Positions 25,181 to 36,713 are shown, counted from the first letter of the stretch. The stretch is DNA of 64,000 nt from Thiobaca trueperi (GCF_004342175.1 NZ_SMAO01000003.1:462313-526312); one strand, 5' to 3'. A program made the numbers and translations. Notes: generated by a model not told the origin, from the letters alone.

Positions 25181-25957
25181 GTGGAAACCGCAGCCCCCGT
25201 CGTCCTGCCGCTCGCGCCCAGTCCGCGCGTCCCCCGGCATGTGGCGATCATCATGGACGGCAATGGCCGCTGGGCCAGACAGCGCGGTCGTCCGCGTACC
25301 TTTGGTCATCGCGAAGGTGTGAGGAGCGTGCGCGCAGTGGTCGAGGAGAGCGTGCGCCGGGGTGTCGGGACTCTGACCCTCTTTGCCTTCAGCAGCGAAA
25401 ACTGGCAACGCCCGCGCGCCGAGGTGACGGTCCTCATGGAACTTTTCATGACCGCCCTGCGCGGCGAGGTGCGACGTCTCAATGACAACGATGTGCGTCT
25501 GCGCGTCATCGGCGAGCGCAGCGCCTTCCCCGAAAAGCTCCAGCATCGCATCATTGAGGCCGAGTCGCTGACGGCGACTAACACCACCCTCAATCTCCAG
25601 GTCGCGGCCAATTACGGCGGGCGCTGGGACATGACCCAGGCCGCACGGCGACTGGTCGCCGATGTGCAGGCCGGGCGTCTGGATCCGGATGCCATCGACG
25701 AACAGGCATTGACTCAGCGCCTGTCCTTTCCCGATCTGCCCGAGCCCGATCTCTTCATCCGCACCGGCGGCGAGCAGCGGCTGAGTAATTTTCTGCTCTG
25801 GCAGGCGGCCTATGCCGAGCTCTATTTCACCGATCGACTCTGGCCCGACTTCAATGACGCGGCATTCGGCGAGGCACTGGACGACTTTGCGCGCCGTCAG
25901 CGTCGTTTCGGTCTGACCGGCGAGCAGATCGAAACCCTGACCGCAGTGAGCGCCTGA
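25181..25957 (+). CDS. uppS: Undecaprenyl diphosphate synthase
   Basis: cis-Prenyltransferase (258 aa) making the undecaprenyl carrier for peptidoglycan and O-antigen. The diphosphate site is IIMDGNGRWA near 24-33, with FGHREGV, FAFSSENWQRP and the C-terminal RTGGEQRLSNFLLWQ-AYAELYF motifs. The start is GTG at 25181. It ends overlapping cdsA by one base. Confidence 0.97.
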   Translation: METAAPVVLPLAPSPRVPRHVAIIMDGNGRWARQRGRPRTFGHREGVRSVRAVVEESVRRGVGTLTLFAFSSENWQRPRAEVTVLMELFMTALRGEVRRLNDNDVRLRVIGERSAFPEKLQHRIIEAESLTATNTTLNLQVAANYGGRWDMTQAARRLVADVQAGRLDPDAIDEQALTQRLSFPDLPEPDLFIRTGGEQRLSNFLLWQAAYAELYFTDRLWPDFNDAAFGEALDDFARRQRRFGLTGEQIETLTAVSA

Positions 25958-26796
25958 TGCACGAATCGAATGTTTTACCCGCTGCGAGCAGTCTGCGCCA
26001 TCGGACAGTCACCGCCTTCCTGTTGGGTCCGCTGGTCATTGCCGCCATCCTCTGGCTGCCGACGCCCGCCTTCGCGCTGCTGATGACCCTCATCGTCCTG
26101 CTGGCAGCCTGGGAGTGGTGCGCGCTGGCCGGCATTCAGCCCAGACCCTGGCGTGTCGCCTATCTGGTTGTTGTCGCCGCCAGCATGGGCCTGTTCTGGC
26201 TGCAACCGGGCTGGCAGCTCTGGCTGTTCGCGGTCGCCTCGCTCTGGTGGGCCGCGCAGACGGTGCGTTTGCTGCGTGTGACCGGGATCGAGCCGGTCGC
26301 GGGTCTGGAACCTTTGCTGCTGCCGGTCGGTCTGCTGGTGCTGGTGGCACCCTGGGCGGCGCTGATCCATCTGCATGGCCTGCCCGGGATCGGGCCGGGT
26401 CTGGTGCTCTTTCTGATGGTTCTGATCTGGACCGCCGACTCGCTGGCCTATTTCGTCGGGCGTCGCTGGGGGCAGGCCAGGCTGGCGCCCGAGATCAGTC
26501 CCGGCAAGACCCGGATCGGTGTCTATGGCGGCATGGCGGGCGCGGCGGTCTGCGGTCTGCTGTTTGCCTGGATTCAGTCGTTCGGTGTGGCTGAGACGCT
26601 TTTGGTGCTGGTGATCTGCGGGCTGTCGGCCATGATTTCGGTGGTCGGTGATCTCTATGAGAGTCTGCTCAAGCGCCGTCGTGGCGTGAAGGATTCCGGG
26701 CAGATCCTGCCCGGACACGGCGGCATGCTGGATCGGATCGACAGCCTGACCGCCGCCGCCCCTCTTTTTGCCCTGGGTCTGACCTGGATCTTATAG
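25957..26796 (+). CDS. cdsA: Phosphatidate cytidylyltransferase
   Basis: Integral membrane enzyme (279 aa) making CDP-diacylglycerol from CTP and phosphatidate, the branch point of phospholipid synthesis. About eight hydrophobic spans. The CDP-diglyceride signature is near the C-terminus: SVVGDLYESLLKRRRGVKDSG, then LPGHGGMLDRIDSL. ATG at 25957 shares one base with the uppS stop. Confidence 0.96.
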   Translation: MHESNVLPAASSLRHRTVTAFLLGPLVIAAILWLPTPAFALLMTLIVLLAAWEWCALAGIQPRPWRVAYLVVVAASMGLFWLQPGWQLWLFAVASLWWAAQTVRLLRVTGIEPVAGLEPLLLPVGLLVLVAPWAALIHLHGLPGIGPGLVLFLMVLIWTADSLAYFVGRRWGQARLAPEISPGKTRIGVYGGMAGAAVCGLLFAWIQSFGVAETLLVLVICGLSAMISVVGDLYESLLKRRRGVKDSGQILPGHGGMLDRIDSLTAAAPLFALGLTWIL

Positions 26797-26865
26797 CCGT
26801 CCCAGTTTTTAATTGGTTAGTGCCCCGATTCGCAGGATGGAAAGACTTGAATTCAGACAGGATTA

Positions 26866-26908
26866 ACAGGATTTCTAAGCTGCTGTTTTAAATCCTGTTA
26901 ATCCTGTC
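26866..26908. repeat. ACAGGATTAACAGGAT hairpin repeat R2 (cdsA-dxr)
   Basis: GACAGGATTAACAGGATT and AATCCTGTTAATCCTGTC form a perfect 18-bp inverted repeat with a 7-nt centre. It is the shortest copy, situated in the 177-bp cdsA-dxr gap. Confidence 0.85.
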
Positions 26909-26973
26909 GAAAAACATGCGTAATCTGGGACTGCCATCCAGTCAAAAGCGATACAACCGGAGACAATCACATC

Positions 26974-28161
26974 GTGATCGGCGTAACCGTACTGGGTGCA
27001 ACGGGTTCAATCGGGATCAGCACGCTCGATGTGCTGGCGCGGCATGCGGAGCGTTTTCGCGTTGTGGCGCTGACCGCCAATCGCGACGCCGAGCGTCTGG
27101 CCGAGCAGTGCCGTCAGCATCGCCCTGATTTCGCGGTCATGGTCGAGCCGGACGCCGCCGCACGGCTGCGTGAGCTGCTGGCCGATCTGCCCAAACCGCC
27201 CGAGATCCTCACCGGCGTCGAAGGTCTGGAGCAGGTCGCGGCCCTGCCCGAAGCCGACTATGTGATGGCTGCCATCGTCGGCGCCGCCGGTCTGCGTCCG
27301 ACCCTCGCCGCCGCTCAGGCCGGCAAGCGGGTGCTGCTGGCCAACAAGGAATCGCTGGTGGTTGCCGGCGCCCTGCTGATGCGGGCAGTGGCCGACAGTG
27401 GGGCGGAACTCCTGCCCATCGACAGCGAGCACAACGCCATCTTTCAATGTCTGCCGACCCATTTCAGCCGGGGTCTGGCCGAGGTCGGCGTCGAACGCAT
27501 TCTGCTGACGGCATCCGGCGGCCCCTTCCGTGACTGGCCGGTCGAGCGTCTGGCCTCCGTCACCCCCGAACAGGCGTGCGCCCATCCCACCTGGGCCATG
27601 GGGCGCAAGATCTCGGTCGATTCGGCGACCATGATGAACAAAGGGCTGGAGGTCATCGAGGCCTGCTGGCTGTTCGGCACCGATACCGATCATATCCAGG
27701 TCGTGGTGCATCCGCAGAGCGTCATCCATTCACTCGTCCAGTATCAGGATGGCTCAGTGCTGGCCCAGCTCGGCAATCCCGACATGCGCACCCCCATCGC
27801 CCATGCGCTGGCCTGGCCGGGACGCTTCGGCTCGGGCGTCACGCCGCTGGATCTCTTCGCCGTGGCCCGGCTCGATTTCCAGGAGCCGGACCTGAACCGC
27901 TTTCCCTGTCTGGCCCTGGCCTTTCAGTCGGCGCAGCAGGGTGGCACCGCCCCGGCGATCCTCAATGCCGCGAACGAGATCGCGGTGGATGCCTTTCTGG
28001 CACGACGCATCGACTTCCCCGGCATCGCTGCCATCGTCGCCGGCACCCTGGATGAATTGCCCGAGGAGAGTGTTGAAGGGCAGGGGCTGGAGTTCCTGCT
28101 GGATGTGGACCGGCGTGCCCGCGAGTGTGCGGAACGGCTGGCACGGCGGCGGGCCATCTGA
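26974..28161 (+). CDS. dxr: 1-deoxy-D-xylulose 5-phosphate reductoisomerase
   Basis: MEP-pathway enzyme (395 aa) converting DXP to MEP with NADPH. N-terminal GATGSIG (about 8-14), [12 protein letters not shown] near 122 and the metal/substrate site [12 protein letters not shown] near 148, followed by ASGGPFRDW. Start GTG at 26974 with GGAG about 11 nt upstream. It supplies isoprenoids for UppS and, in a phototroph, for carotenoids and bacteriochlorophyll side chains. Confidence 0.97.
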   Translation: MIGVTVLGATGSIGISTLDVLARHAERFRVVALTANRDAERLAEQCRQHRPDFAVMVEPDAAARLRELLADLPKPPEILTGVEGLEQVAALPEADYVMAAIVGAAGLRPTLAAAQAGKRVLLANKESLVVAGALLMRAVADSGAELLPIDSEHNAIFQCLPTHFSRGLAEVGVERILLTASGGPFRDWPVERLASVTPEQACAHPTWAMGRKISVDSATMMNKGLEVIEACWLFGTDTDHIQVVVHPQSVIHSLVQYQDGSVLAQLGNPDMRTPIAHALAWPGRFGSGVTPLDLFAVARLDFQEPDLNRFPCLALAFQSAQQGGTAPAILNAANEIAVDAFLARRIDFPGIAAIVAGTLDELPEESVEGQGLEFLLDVDRRARECAERLARRRAI

Positions 28162-28166
28162 ACGCC

Positions 28167-29534
28167 ATGCTGGATACACTCTTCACCATCGGCTCCTTTA
28201 TCGTCGCCCTGGCGATCCTGATCACCGTCCATGAGTTCGGTCATTTCTGGGTCGCGCGGCGCCTCGGTGTCAAGGTGCTGCGGTTTTCGATTGGCTTTGG
28301 CCGGCCACTGCTGCGCTGGCAGCGCCACCCCGACGACACCGAATATGTGCTGGCGGCGATCCCGTTCGGCGGTTACATCAAGATGCTCGACGAGCGGGAG
28401 GAGCCCGTCCCCGAGGATCAGCTCGACCGCGCCTTCAATCGTCAGGCGCTGTGGAAGCGTTCCGCCATCGTGGTTGCCGGGCCGCTGTTCAATCTGCTCT
28501 TTGCCATTCTCGCCTACTGGGCGATCTTCGTCGCCGGTGACACCGGTCTGAGACCGCTGGTCGGCGTGGTCACGCCTCACTCCATCGCCGCCGAGGCGGG
28601 TTTTCAGACCGGCGACGAACTGCTGCGCATTGGCGACCGTCCTGCGCGCAGTTGGGAAACCGCCGTGCTTGATTTCATGGTCAAGGCGCTGGATGGCGAG
28701 GAGCTTCAGGTGCGGGTGCGCGATGCCGCCGGACAGGAGCGCAATCGCTGGATTCCGGGCAGGACGCTGGCCGGACTGACGGAAGAGCCGGACCTGCTGA
28801 AACGTCTGGGGCTCGAACCCAGCCGCCCCGTCATTCCCGCCGTCATCGGTGAACTGGTGCCCGGAGGATCGGCACAGCTTGCCGGGCTCCAGCTCGGCGA
28901 CCGGCTGATCGCTGCCGACGGCGTTCCGATTCAGTCCTGGCAGGAGTGGGTGAACCGGGTGCGCGAACGACCGGATCAGACCATGCAGGTTGAGGTTGAA
29001 CGCGACGGTCGGGTGATTGCGCCGCTCCCGATCACGCCCCGCGCAACGGAAACGGAACATGGCGTGATCGGGCGCATCGGCGCCGGTGTGCAGGTGCCGG
29101 ACGGCCTGATGGACGGCTATCTGGTGCAGGTCCGCTATGGACCGGTCGAGGCGCTGGATCAGGCGGTCTCCAAGACGGTCGAGATGAGCGTGCTCATGCT
29201 GCGTGTCGTGGGACGGATGCTGGTGGGCGAGGCATCGGTGCACAATCTGAGCGGCCCCATCACCATCGCCGAGACCGCCGGACGCACGGCAAGTTATGGC
29301 GTGGTCTCCTTCGTGAAATTTCTCGCCGTCATCAGCATCAGCCTCGGCGTCCTCAATCTCCTGCCGATCCCGGTGCTCGATGGCGGACATCTGCTGTATT
29401 TTCTGATCGAGTGGATCAAGGGCAGCCCGGTATCCGAAGAGAGCCAGCTTCAGGGGCAGAAGGTCGGTTTCGTGCTGCTGGGCGGACTCATGCTGCTCGC
29501 CTTCTACGTCGATCTCTCGCGGCTATTGGGCTAA
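28167..29534 (+). CDS. rseP: Site-2 protease RseP
   Basis: Intramembrane zinc metalloprotease (455 aa) of the sigma-E envelope-stress cascade. HEFGH (about 22-26) in the first helix binds zinc, two PDZ domains follow (about 115-290), and the third ligand is in LLPIPVLDGGHLL near 400. ATG at 28167 is 5 bp after dxr. The longer in-frame start at 28125 would overlap dxr. Confidence 0.96.
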   Translation: MLDTLFTIGSFIVALAILITVHEFGHFWVARRLGVKVLRFSIGFGRPLLRWQRHPDDTEYVLAAIPFGGYIKMLDEREEPVPEDQLDRAFNRQALWKRSAIVVAGPLFNLLFAILAYWAIFVAGDTGLRPLVGVVTPHSIAAEAGFQTGDELLRIGDRPARSWETAVLDFMVKALDGEELQVRVRDAAGQERNRWIPGRTLAGLTEEPDLLKRLGLEPSRPVIPAVIGELVPGGSAQLAGLQLGDRLIAADGVPIQSWQEWVNRVRERPDQTMQVEVERDGRVIAPLPITPRATETEHGVIGRIGAGVQVPDGLMDGYLVQVRYGPVEALDQAVSKTVEMSVLMLRVVGRMLVGEASVHNLSGPITIAETAGRTASYGVVSFVKFLAVISISLGVLNLLPIPVLDGGHLLYFLIEWIKGSPVSEESQLQGQKVGFVLLGGLMLLAFYVDLSRLLG

Positions 29535-29615
29535 GGCGAGGGGATCCCTTATACTACCGCCCCTACAGGATGCCGGCTGCACGGCACACTTCGGCTTCAT
29601 CCAGGGGAATCCCTC

Positions 29616-31946
29616 TTGCGCGCGATCTCTCAGTCTTTCCGTGGTAGCGCCCGGCACTCTGTCCTGCTGTTCGCGCTTCTGTGCTCGATACACCTGTCCG
29701 CCGTCGCGGAGGTGTTTCAGGTCTCCGATATCCGCATCGAAGGTCTGCAACGCATCGCGCCCGGTACCGTCTTCAATTATCTCCCGGTACAGGTTGGCGA
29801 TACGGTTGGCGAGGATGTCACCGGCGGCATCATTCGCGCGCTCTATCAGACCGGTTTCTTCGATGATGTAAGGGTCGAGCGGGATGGCAGCGTGCTGGTG
29901 CTCTGGGTGCGCGAACGACCGGCCATCGCCGAAATCAAGATCACCGGCAACAAGGACATCGACACCAAGGCGCTCGATACTGCCTTGGCCGACATCGGTT
30001 TGAAAGAAGGCCGCGTCTTCAATCGCTCGGTGCTGGATCGGATCGAACAGGAACTGGAACGTCAGTATTTCGCACGCGGCAAATATGGCGTCATCATTCA
30101 GTCCACGGTGTCGCCGCTGGAGCGCAATCGCGTTGCCATCAACATTGAGGTCATTGAAGGTCTGACCGCCCGCATCAAGCAGGTCAACATCATCGGCAAC
30201 GAAGCCTTTACCACAGACGAACTGCGCAAACAGTTCGAGCTGGGATCGACCCGCTGGAATTCCTTCTATTCCAAGAACGATCAATATTCCAAGCAGAAAC
30301 TCGCCGGCGATCTGGAATCGCTGCGCTCCTTCTATCTGGATCGCGGCTACATTAAATTCGATATCAAGTCCACGCAGGTCTCGATCAGCGCCGACAAGAA
30401 AGAGATCTATGTCACCGTCGTCATCGATGAAGGCAAGCCCTTCCGTATCAGCGACATCAAGCTGGCTGGCGAGCCGGCGGTTCCGGCTGAGAAACTCTTT
30501 CCGCTGATCCAGCTCAAGCGCGGCGATTTCTTTTCACGCAAGGCCACCACTGAAAGCGCCGAGCGGATTTCCACTCTGCTTGGCGATGAGGGTTATGCCT
30601 TTGCCAATGTGAATACCGTTCCTGATGTCGATGAGGAAAAGCACGAAGTGGCTGTGACCTTTTTCGTTGATTCGGGCAAGCGTGTCTATGTGCGTCGGGT
30701 CAATATGAAGGGCAATACGCGTACCCGCGACGAGGTGCTGCGTCGCGAGATGCGTCAATTGGAGGCCGCCTGGTTCTCGGCGGATCTGGTGCGCAAATCG
30801 CGCGAGCGGCTTCAGCGTCTGGGCTACTTCGACGACGTGTCCATGGAGACTCCAGCGGTCGCCGGTTCGCCGGATCAGGTCGATGTCGATGTGACGGTCA
30901 AGGAAAAGCCGGCTGGAAATCTCGCTGCTGGCGTCGGCTATTCGCAGTCGCAGGGCATTCTGCTCAATGCCAGCGTGACCCAGAACAATTTTCTCGGCAC
31001 CGGCAAGCGTGTGGCGCTGGCCTTTAACACCAGCACGGCCACCCGGCTGTATCAGTTCGCCTATACCAATCCCTACTATACGGTTGACGGTATCAGTCGC
31101 GGCTTCAATCTGTCTTATAAAGAGACCGATTTCGACGAGTTGATCGGCGCCGATTATTCGACCAATGTGGGTATTGCCGGGCTCAATTTTGGGCTGCCCA
31201 TCTCTGACACCAGTCGTGCCGGCATGGGGATTCGGTATCAATATACCGATTTTACCGCCGGTTTGTCGCCGCTCGCCCAAGACTTCGTCGCGCAGAACGG
31301 CAACACCTTCAACGATGTCATTCTGTCCGGAAACTATATGAACGACAGTCGTGACACGGCGATCTTCCCGACACGCGGCGGACTGCGCTCGGTCTATGGT
31401 GAAGTCGCGGTTCCCGGTGCCGATCTGCAATACTACAAGATCAATTATCAGGAACAGGTTTATATCCCGCTGACCTCTCGTTTCGTCTTCTCATTGAGCG
31501 GCGACGTGGGGTATGGTGACAGCTATGGCGATATGAATTCGCTGCCGTTCTTCGAGAATTATTATGCTGGCGGGCCGCGTTCGGTGCGCGGCTGGAAGGC
31601 CAATACGCTCGGGCCGCGCGAACTTCTCACCGACGACCCGGTCGGCGGCAATCTGAAACTGGCCGGCAGCGTCGAACTCTTCGCGCCGGCCCCGGTCGGC
31701 GGTCAGTTCGAAAAGACCCTGCGTTTGGGCGCCTTTCTCGATTTTGGCAATGTGTGGACCCTACAGGATTCGGATCTCCTGACCTCGACCGGGTTCGACC
31801 TGGGCGATCTGCGTTATTCGACCGGCCTGTCTGCGACCTGGCTGTCCCCAGTCGGCGCGCTTTCCGTGAGCTTTGCCTTCCCGCTCAACGAGAAAGACGG
31901 GGACGACACCCAGGTCTTCCAGTTTGGATTTGGACAAACCTTCTGA
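29616..31946 (+). CDS. bamA: Outer-membrane protein assembly factor BamA
   Basis: Essential beta-barrel insertase (776 aa). Signal peptide (about 1-31, ending AVAE), five POTRA domains (about 32-430), then the barrel, with [12 protein letters not shown] (the VRGF/Y motif of loop L6) near 655 and a C-terminal Phe. The TTG start at 29616 follows AGGGGAA and gives a proper signal peptide. Its position between rseP and skp is canonical. Confidence 0.96.
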   Translation: MRAISQSFRGSARHSVLLFALLCSIHLSAVAEVFQVSDIRIEGLQRIAPGTVFNYLPVQVGDTVGEDVTGGIIRALYQTGFFDDVRVERDGSVLVLWVRERPAIAEIKITGNKDIDTKALDTALADIGLKEGRVFNRSVLDRIEQELERQYFARGKYGVIIQSTVSPLERNRVAINIEVIEGLTARIKQVNIIGNEAFTTDELRKQFELGSTRWNSFYSKNDQYSKQKLAGDLESLRSFYLDRGYIKFDIKSTQVSISADKKEIYVTVVIDEGKPFRISDIKLAGEPAVPAEKLFPLIQLKRGDFFSRKATTESAERISTLLGDEGYAFANVNTVPDVDEEKHEVAVTFFVDSGKRVYVRRVNMKGNTRTRDEVLRREMRQLEAAWFSADLVRKSRERLQRLGYFDDVSMETPAVAGSPDQVDVDVTVKEKPAGNLAAGVGYSQSQGILLNASVTQNNFLGTGKRVALAFNTSTATRLYQFAYTNPYYTVDGISRGFNLSYKETDFDELIGADYSTNVGIAGLNFGLPISDTSRAGMGIRYQYTDFTAGLSPLAQDFVAQNGNTFNDVILSGNYMNDSRDTAIFPTRGGLRSVYGEVAVPGADLQYYKINYQEQVYIPLTSRFVFSLSGDVGYGDSYGDMNSLPFFENYYAGGPRSVRGWKANTLGPRELLTDDPVGGNLKLAGSVELFAPAPVGGQFEKTLRLGAFLDFGNVWTLQDSDLLTSTGFDLGDLRYSTGLSATWLSPVGALSVSFAFPLNEKDGDDTQVFQFGFGQTF

Positions 31947-31961
31947 TTGACGGGGTGGCCT

Positions 31962-32477
31962 GTGAAAGTCCTTGCTGTTTCGTTCCTGGCCGTGTCGATA
32001 GGCTGCGTTCATCACGCATTTGCGGCGAGCGACTATCGAATTGCCGTGGTCGATCCCAATCGAATTGTCGAACAGTCGCCACAATACGAGGCCGCCCGCG
32101 ATGCGCTCCAGCGCGAGGTTGAGGATCGCGAGCGCAGCCTGCGCGATCAGCAGGAACAGATCGCCGCCTTGCAGGGCAGGCTTGAACGTGATGGCGCACT
32201 CATGAGCGAAAGCGAGAACCAGCGCCTGCAGAACGACATTCGCAGCCGTACCCGCAAATTGAAATACGCGCGGGATGAGTTCCAGGATGATTTTGCGCTG
32301 CGTCAGAATGAACTGCGGACCAAGCTGGTGCGTCAGGTGCAGGAGGTCGTGGTCGAGCTGGCCAAGGAACAGAAGATCGATCTGATCCTCAGCGAGGGAC
32401 TGGTTTATTCCAATCCGCGCATCGACATCTCCGAGCTGGTGATCGAGCGGCTGAAACAGGAATTCAAGAAAAAATGA
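31962..32477 (+). CDS. skp: Periplasmic chaperone Skp/OmpH
   Basis: Skp-family holdase (about 171 aa) that delivers unfolded outer-membrane proteins to BamA. Signal peptide to about AFA-A (residue 21), then DYRIAVVDPNRIVEQSPQY and a long charged coiled coil (about 45-125) forming the tentacles, and a basic Lys-rich C-terminus. GTG at 31962 is preferred, with GGGG about 8 nt upstream; an in-frame TTG at 31947 abuts the bamA stop. Confidence 0.92.
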   Translation: MKVLAVSFLAVSIGCVHHAFAASDYRIAVVDPNRIVEQSPQYEAARDALQREVEDRERSLRDQQEQIAALQGRLERDGALMSESENQRLQNDIRSRTRKLKYARDEFQDDFALRQNELRTKLVRQVQEVVVELAKEQKIDLILSEGLVYSNPRIDISELVIERLKQEFKKK

Positions 32478-32554
32478 GCAGGCGTGCATGGCGGCCGGTT
32501 GCGCCGACGCCTCACTGACGTTTCAACGATCCGACTGTCAGGAGATCCGAACGC

Positions 32555-33616
32555 TTGGAGATCTGTCTCAGCGAACTCTCCGCCCTGCTCGGTGTGCCGC
32601 TGCGTGGTGATGGAGAGGTTCTCGTTTCGCATATCGCTCAATTAACGCAGGCGGATGAGCGGGGTCTCGCATTTCTTGGCGATCCCAAGTATCGCCGCCA
32701 TCTCGCGACCACCGGGGCGGCCGCCGTGATCCTGTCTGAAGCTGACGCAGCCTTAGCGCAGACGCCGGTCCTGCTCAGCGACAATCCCTATCTGACCTTC
32801 ACTCAGGCGGCACGGATTCTGCACCCGGAGCCGCCGGTCGTCGGCGGCATCCATCCGAGCGCAGTGATCGATCCCGATGCGCGCATCGATCCGACCGCCT
32901 GGATCGGTCCGCTGGCGATTCTGGAGTCCGGTGTTGTTGTGGGGCCGCGCGTCTTTATCGGACCTGGCTGCATTCTCGGCGCGGGGGTCGAGGTTGGTGA
33001 AGACAGCCGGCTGGTAGCGCGGGTGACGCTCTGCGCCGGGACGCGGGTCGGCAGGCGGGCGCTGCTGCATCCGGGGGCCGTCATCGGTCGCGATGGCTTC
33101 GGTTTCGCGCACGATGGCGATCGCTGGATCCGCATGCCGCAAATCGGGCGGGCGGTGCTGGGCGACGATGTCGAGATCGGCGCCAATACCACGGTTGATC
33201 GTGGCGCCATCGGCGACACACTCGTCGGCCATGGCGTCAAGCTCGACAATCACATTCAGATCGGACACAACGTCGAAATCGGTGACAATACCGCAATGGC
33301 GGCCAATACCGGCATCTCCGGCTCGACCCGGATCGGTCGCAACTGCACCATCGCCGGTGCGGTCGGCATGGCGGGACATCTGGAAATTGGCGACAACGTG
33401 CATTTCACCGGCATGGCGATGGTCACGCGCTCGTTCCTGGAGCCCGGCTCCTACAGTAGCGGGATCCCGGCCATGCCCAGCACGGACTGGCGACGCAACG
33501 TGGCGCGTTTCAGACATCTCGATGACCTGACGCGCCGACTCAAACAGCTTGAAGCATGTATTGAAACGATGGCTATCACAACAGAGCAGGTCACAACAGA
33601 GCGGGGGAATTCCTGA
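32555..33616 (+). CDS. lpxD: UDP-3-O-acylglucosamine N-acyltransferase
   Basis: Third enzyme of lipid A synthesis (353 aa). An N-terminal uridine-binding domain (about 1-100) precedes left-handed beta-helix hexapeptide repeats (about 100-310), with the catalytic His in [11 protein letters not shown] near 240. A C-terminal helix follows. Start TTG at 32555 has AGGAG 8-9 nt upstream. Confidence 0.96.
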   Translation: MEICLSELSALLGVPLRGDGEVLVSHIAQLTQADERGLAFLGDPKYRRHLATTGAAAVILSEADAALAQTPVLLSDNPYLTFTQAARILHPEPPVVGGIHPSAVIDPDARIDPTAWIGPLAILESGVVVGPRVFIGPGCILGAGVEVGEDSRLVARVTLCAGTRVGRRALLHPGAVIGRDGFGFAHDGDRWIRMPQIGRAVLGDDVEIGANTTVDRGAIGDTLVGHGVKLDNHIQIGHNVEIGDNTAMAANTGISGSTRIGRNCTIAGAVGMAGHLEIGDNVHFTGMAMVTRSFLEPGSYSSGIPAMPSTDWRRNVARFRHLDDLTRRLKQLEACIETMAITTEQVTTERGNS

Positions 33617-34125
33617 TGGACGGATCACATGTGGAGGAGAAGGATCCGGATCAGTATCCCGATTGCTCGGGGGCTGTCGCGAACACGATGGATATTCACA
33701 AGGTGTTGAGTCTCCTGCCGCACCGCTATCCCTTTCTGCTGGTCGATAAGGTCATCGATTACAGGGTCAATGACTATCTGATCGCACTCAAGAACGTCTC
33801 CTATAACGAGCCTTTTTTCATGGGCCATTTCCCGGTGCGCCCGGTGATGCCGGGGGTGCTCATTGTCGAGGCCATGGCGCAGGCGACCGGTCTGCTGGCG
33901 ATGGCCTCGCGTCCGGACGAAGTGGGCAACAAGCTTTATTACTTCGTCGGCATCGACAAGGCGCGGTTCAAGCGTCCGGTCGAGCCGGGCGATCAGTTGA
34001 TCATGGAGGTCAAGCTCGGTCCCGTCCGCCGGGGGATCTGGAAATTCGACGCCGAGGCGCGGGTCGATGATCGGGTGGTCGCCACCGCCGAAGTGATGTG
34101 CACCGCGCGGGACGTGGACGCTTGA
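33616..34125 (+). CDS. fabZ: 3-hydroxyacyl-ACP dehydratase
   Basis: Hot-dog-fold dehydratase of fatty acid elongation (169 aa). The core begins [20 protein letters not shown], with the catalytic His in [22 protein letters not shown] (His and Glu). The start at 33616, with GGGGG 8 nt upstream, adds 24 residues ahead of the conserved core; ATG at 33688 is an alternative. It overlaps lpxD by one base. Confidence 0.95.
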   Translation: MDGSHVEEKDPDQYPDCSGAVANTMDIHKVLSLLPHRYPFLLVDKVIDYRVNDYLIALKNVSYNEPFFMGHFPVRPVMPGVLIVEAMAQATGLLAMASRPDEVGNKLYYFVGIDKARFKRPVEPGDQLIMEVKLGPVRRGIWKFDAEARVDDRVVATAEVMCTARDVDA

Positions 34126-34892
34126 TTCACCCCTCTGCCGTCGTCGATGCCGGGGCCGAGCTGGACACCAGTGTCGAGGTCGGTCCCTTTGCCGTGATCG
34201 GCGCCGGGGTGCAGATCGATGCCGGCACCCGTATCGGACCCCATGCGGTGCTGCGCGGGCCGCTGCGGATCGGGCGCGACAATCGCATCTTCCAGTTCGC
34301 CTCGGTTGGCGAAGATCCGCAGGACAAAAAATACGGCGGCGAGCCGACATGGCTTGAAATGGGCGATCGCAACCAGGTGCGCGAATGCGCCACCCTGCAT
34401 CGCGGCACCGCCCAGGATCAGGGTGTCACGCGCATCGGCGACGACAATCTCTTCATGGCCTACACCCATGTGGCGCACGACTGCCGCATCGGCAATCAGG
34501 TCATCATGGCCAATGCCGCTTCACTGGGCGGGCATGTCGAGGTGCAGGACTGGGCGATTCTGGGCGGGTTCACCATCGTCCATCAGTTCTGCCGGATCGG
34601 CATCCACAGCTTCTGCGCCATGGGCTCGGTCCTGAGCCGCAATGTGCCGCCCTATTTCATGGTCGGCGGACATCCGGCCGAGCCGCACGGGGTCAATTCG
34701 GAGGGGCTGCGCCGTCGCGGTTTTGCCACCGAGACCATTCAGGCCATCAAACGCGCCTACCGCACACTTTACATGGCGAATCTGAAACGCGACGAGGCGC
34801 TGGCGCGCATCCGCGAACTGGCAGCGACCACTCCGGAACTCGCGGTGCTGGCTGACTTCATCGCCGACAGCAACCGCAGTCTCGTCCGCTGA
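34122..34892 (+). CDS. lpxA: UDP-N-acetylglucosamine acyltransferase
   Basis: First enzyme of lipid A synthesis (256 aa; E. coli 262). It is a left-handed beta helix with the catalytic His in [13 protein letters not shown] near 118 and [13 protein letters not shown] near 150, then a helical C-terminus. The start is set at TTG 34122, giving [13 protein letters not shown], which aligns with E. coli; the in-frame ATG at 34098 would add eight residues. It overlaps fabZ by four bases. A perfect palindrome begins at its stop codon. Confidence 0.93.
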   Translation: MIHPSAVVDAGAELDTSVEVGPFAVIGAGVQIDAGTRIGPHAVLRGPLRIGRDNRIFQFASVGEDPQDKKYGGEPTWLEMGDRNQVRECATLHRGTAQDQGVTRIGDDNLFMAYTHVAHDCRIGNQVIMANAASLGGHVEVQDWAILGGFTIVHQFCRIGIHSFCAMGSVLSRNVPPYFMVGGHPAEPHGVNSEGLRRRGFATETIQAIKRAYRTLYMANLKRDEALARIRELAATTPELAVLADFIADSNRSLVR

Positions 34893-34926
34893 TGAATTCA
34901 GCCGTGTTGCACACGGCTGAATTCAT
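34892..34926. other. Perfect 16-bp stem palindrome between lpxA and lpxB
   Basis: ATGAATTCAGCCGTGT, loop TGC, ACACGGCTGAATTCAT: a perfect 16-bp stem directly at the lpxA stop and 28 bp before lpxB. It may attenuate lpxB or protect the upstream message. Confidence 0.75.
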
Positions 34927-34953
34927 GATGTTTGATTTTTTAAACAGGATTTT

Positions 34954-36102
34954 ATGGTGCTTGTCGGGGTGGTGGCCAACGAAGCGTCGGGCGATCTGCT
35001 CGGGGCTGCACTCGTCCGGGAGCTGCGCGAGCTGCTCCCGACTGCGCGCTTTGTCGGTGTGGCCGGGCCGCAGATGCAGGCGGCGGGCTGCGAGACTCTG
35101 TTTGCGATGGAGCGGCTGTCGGTCATGGGGCTGACCGAAGTGCTCCGGCATCTGCCCGAACTGCTCGGTCTGCGGCGTGATCTGGTGCGATTTTTTCTCA
35201 CCGAGCGTCCGGATGTCTTCATCGGCGTCGATGCCCCGGACTTCAATCTGGGTCTGGAACGACGACTGCGCGAGGCCGGCATCAGGACCGTGCATCTGGT
35301 GAGTCCGACCGTCTGGGCCTGGCGTCCCGGGCGGGTGAAGGGGATCCGCCGCGCGGTGGATCTGATGCTGAGCGTCTTCCCCTTCGAGGAAACCTTCCTG
35401 CGCCAGCATGGTGTGCCGGCAACCTATGTCGGTCATCCGCTGGCCGACGAGATTCCGCTGGAGGTGAACCGGGACGAAGTCCGCGCCCGGCTGGGTCTGT
35501 CGCTCGACGTTCCGGTCATCGCGCTCCTGCCGGGCAGTCGGGTGGGCGAGATGCAGCGTCTGGCCGGTCCCTTTATCGATGCGGCCCGGCTCTGTCTGGC
35601 CGCACGACCTGATCTGCGTTTCGTTGTGCCCCTGGTCAATGCGCGGCTGCGCGAGCTTTTCGCTGCCGAACTGGCGCAGCGCGCGCCGGATCTGCCGGTG
35701 ACGCTGCTGGATGGCCGCAGCCGCGAGGCGATTGCCGCTGCCGATTGCGTGCTGACCGCCTCGGGGACCGCCACCCTGGAGACGCTGCTGCTGAAACGTC
35801 CGATGGTGGTCGCCTACCGCGTCCATCCGCTGTCCTATCATCTGGTCAAGCGACTGGGTCTGGTCAAGGTGCCCTATATCGCGATGTCCAATCTGCTGGC
35901 GGGGCAGGCACTGGCGCCGGAGTTCATTCAGGATCGCTGCCGCCCTGATCTGCTGGCGTTCGCGCTGCTGGAGTGGCTCGATGCACCCGAGCGTATCGCC
36001 GGCATCCAGGCCGAGTATGGACGGATTCATCTGAGTCTGCGCCGTCATGCCGCCCGCGAGGCGGCGCGTGCGGTGCTGAAACTGATCGGACGCGAGGCAT
36101 GA
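34954..36102 (+). CDS. lpxB: Lipid A disaccharide synthase
   Basis: GT19 glycosyltransferase (382 aa) joining UDP-2,3-diacylglucosamine to lipid X. The N-terminal motif is [10 protein letters not shown] (E. coli GEASGD; the Gly is Asn here). Conserved [41 protein letters not shown] and [10 protein letters not shown] follow. ATG at 34954 lies close behind AGGA. It overlaps rnhB by four bases. Confidence 0.95.
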   Translation: MVLVGVVANEASGDLLGAALVRELRELLPTARFVGVAGPQMQAAGCETLFAMERLSVMGLTEVLRHLPELLGLRRDLVRFFLTERPDVFIGVDAPDFNLGLERRLREAGIRTVHLVSPTVWAWRPGRVKGIRRAVDLMLSVFPFEETFLRQHGVPATYVGHPLADEIPLEVNRDEVRARLGLSLDVPVIALLPGSRVGEMQRLAGPFIDAARLCLAARPDLRFVVPLVNARLRELFAAELAQRAPDLPVTLLDGRSREAIAAADCVLTASGTATLETLLLKRPMVVAYRVHPLSYHLVKRLGLVKVPYIAMSNLLAGQALAPEFIQDRCRPDLLAFALLEWLDAPERIAGIQAEYGRIHLSLRRHAAREAARAVLKLIGREA

Positions 36103-36713
36103 TGACCGAGCGTGCCCTGTTGATCGCCGGGGTCGATGAGGCCGGGCGCGGCCCGCTGGCGGGGCCGGTCAGCGCGGCGGCCGTGATCCTGGATCCGGCC
36201 TGTCCAATCAGTGGTCTGGATGACTCAAAGAAGCTGAGTCCGGCACGTCGCGCCACGCTGGAGCGTGCGATTCAGGAGCACGCGCTCGCCTGGGCGGTCG
36301 CCTGGGCCAGCGTCGAGGAGATCGACCGGCTCAATATCCTGCACGCCTCGCTGCTGGCGATGCAGCGTGCGGTGGCGGCGCTCCCGATTCAGCCGGAGCG
36401 GATCCTGGTCGATGGCAATCGCTGTCCCGATTTTGCGGTTGAGACGCAGGCGATCATCGGTGGCGACGGTCTGGTGCCGGCCATCGGCGCCGCTTCCATT
36501 CTGGCCAAGGTCGCCCGTGACCGTCTGATGGTGCAGATGGAGCAGGATTTTCCGGGTTATGGTTTCGTCGGTCACAAAGGCTATCCGACCCGCGCTCATC
36601 TGGAGGCCCTGCGCCGGCTCGGACCCTGTGCGGCGCATCGTCGCAGTTTCGGGCCGGTGCGCGCATTGCTCGAATCCACCACTGGGGGCATGATGCACCG
36701 GCTGACGCCGTGA
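36099..36713 (+). CDS. rnhB: Ribonuclease HII
   Basis: Removes ribonucleotides and RNA primers from DNA (about 204 aa). The signature [16 protein letters not shown] and [12 protein letters not shown] carry the first acidic residues, and [10 protein letters not shown] and KGYPTRAH follow. ATGATG at 36099/36102 overlaps lpxB. It ends the envelope operon; dnaE, its usual follower, is not downstream. A small CCTGTCG/CGACAGG hairpin follows at about 36717-36734. Confidence 0.95.
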   Translation: MMTERALLIAGVDEAGRGPLAGPVSAAAVILDPACPISGLDDSKKLSPARRATLERAIQEHALAWAVAWASVEEIDRLNILHASLLAMQRAVAALPIQPERILVDGNRCPDFAVETQAIIGGDGLVPAIGAASILAKVARDRLMVQMEQDFPGYGFVGHKGYPTRAHLEALRRLGPCAAHRRSFGPVRALLESTTGGMMHRLTP

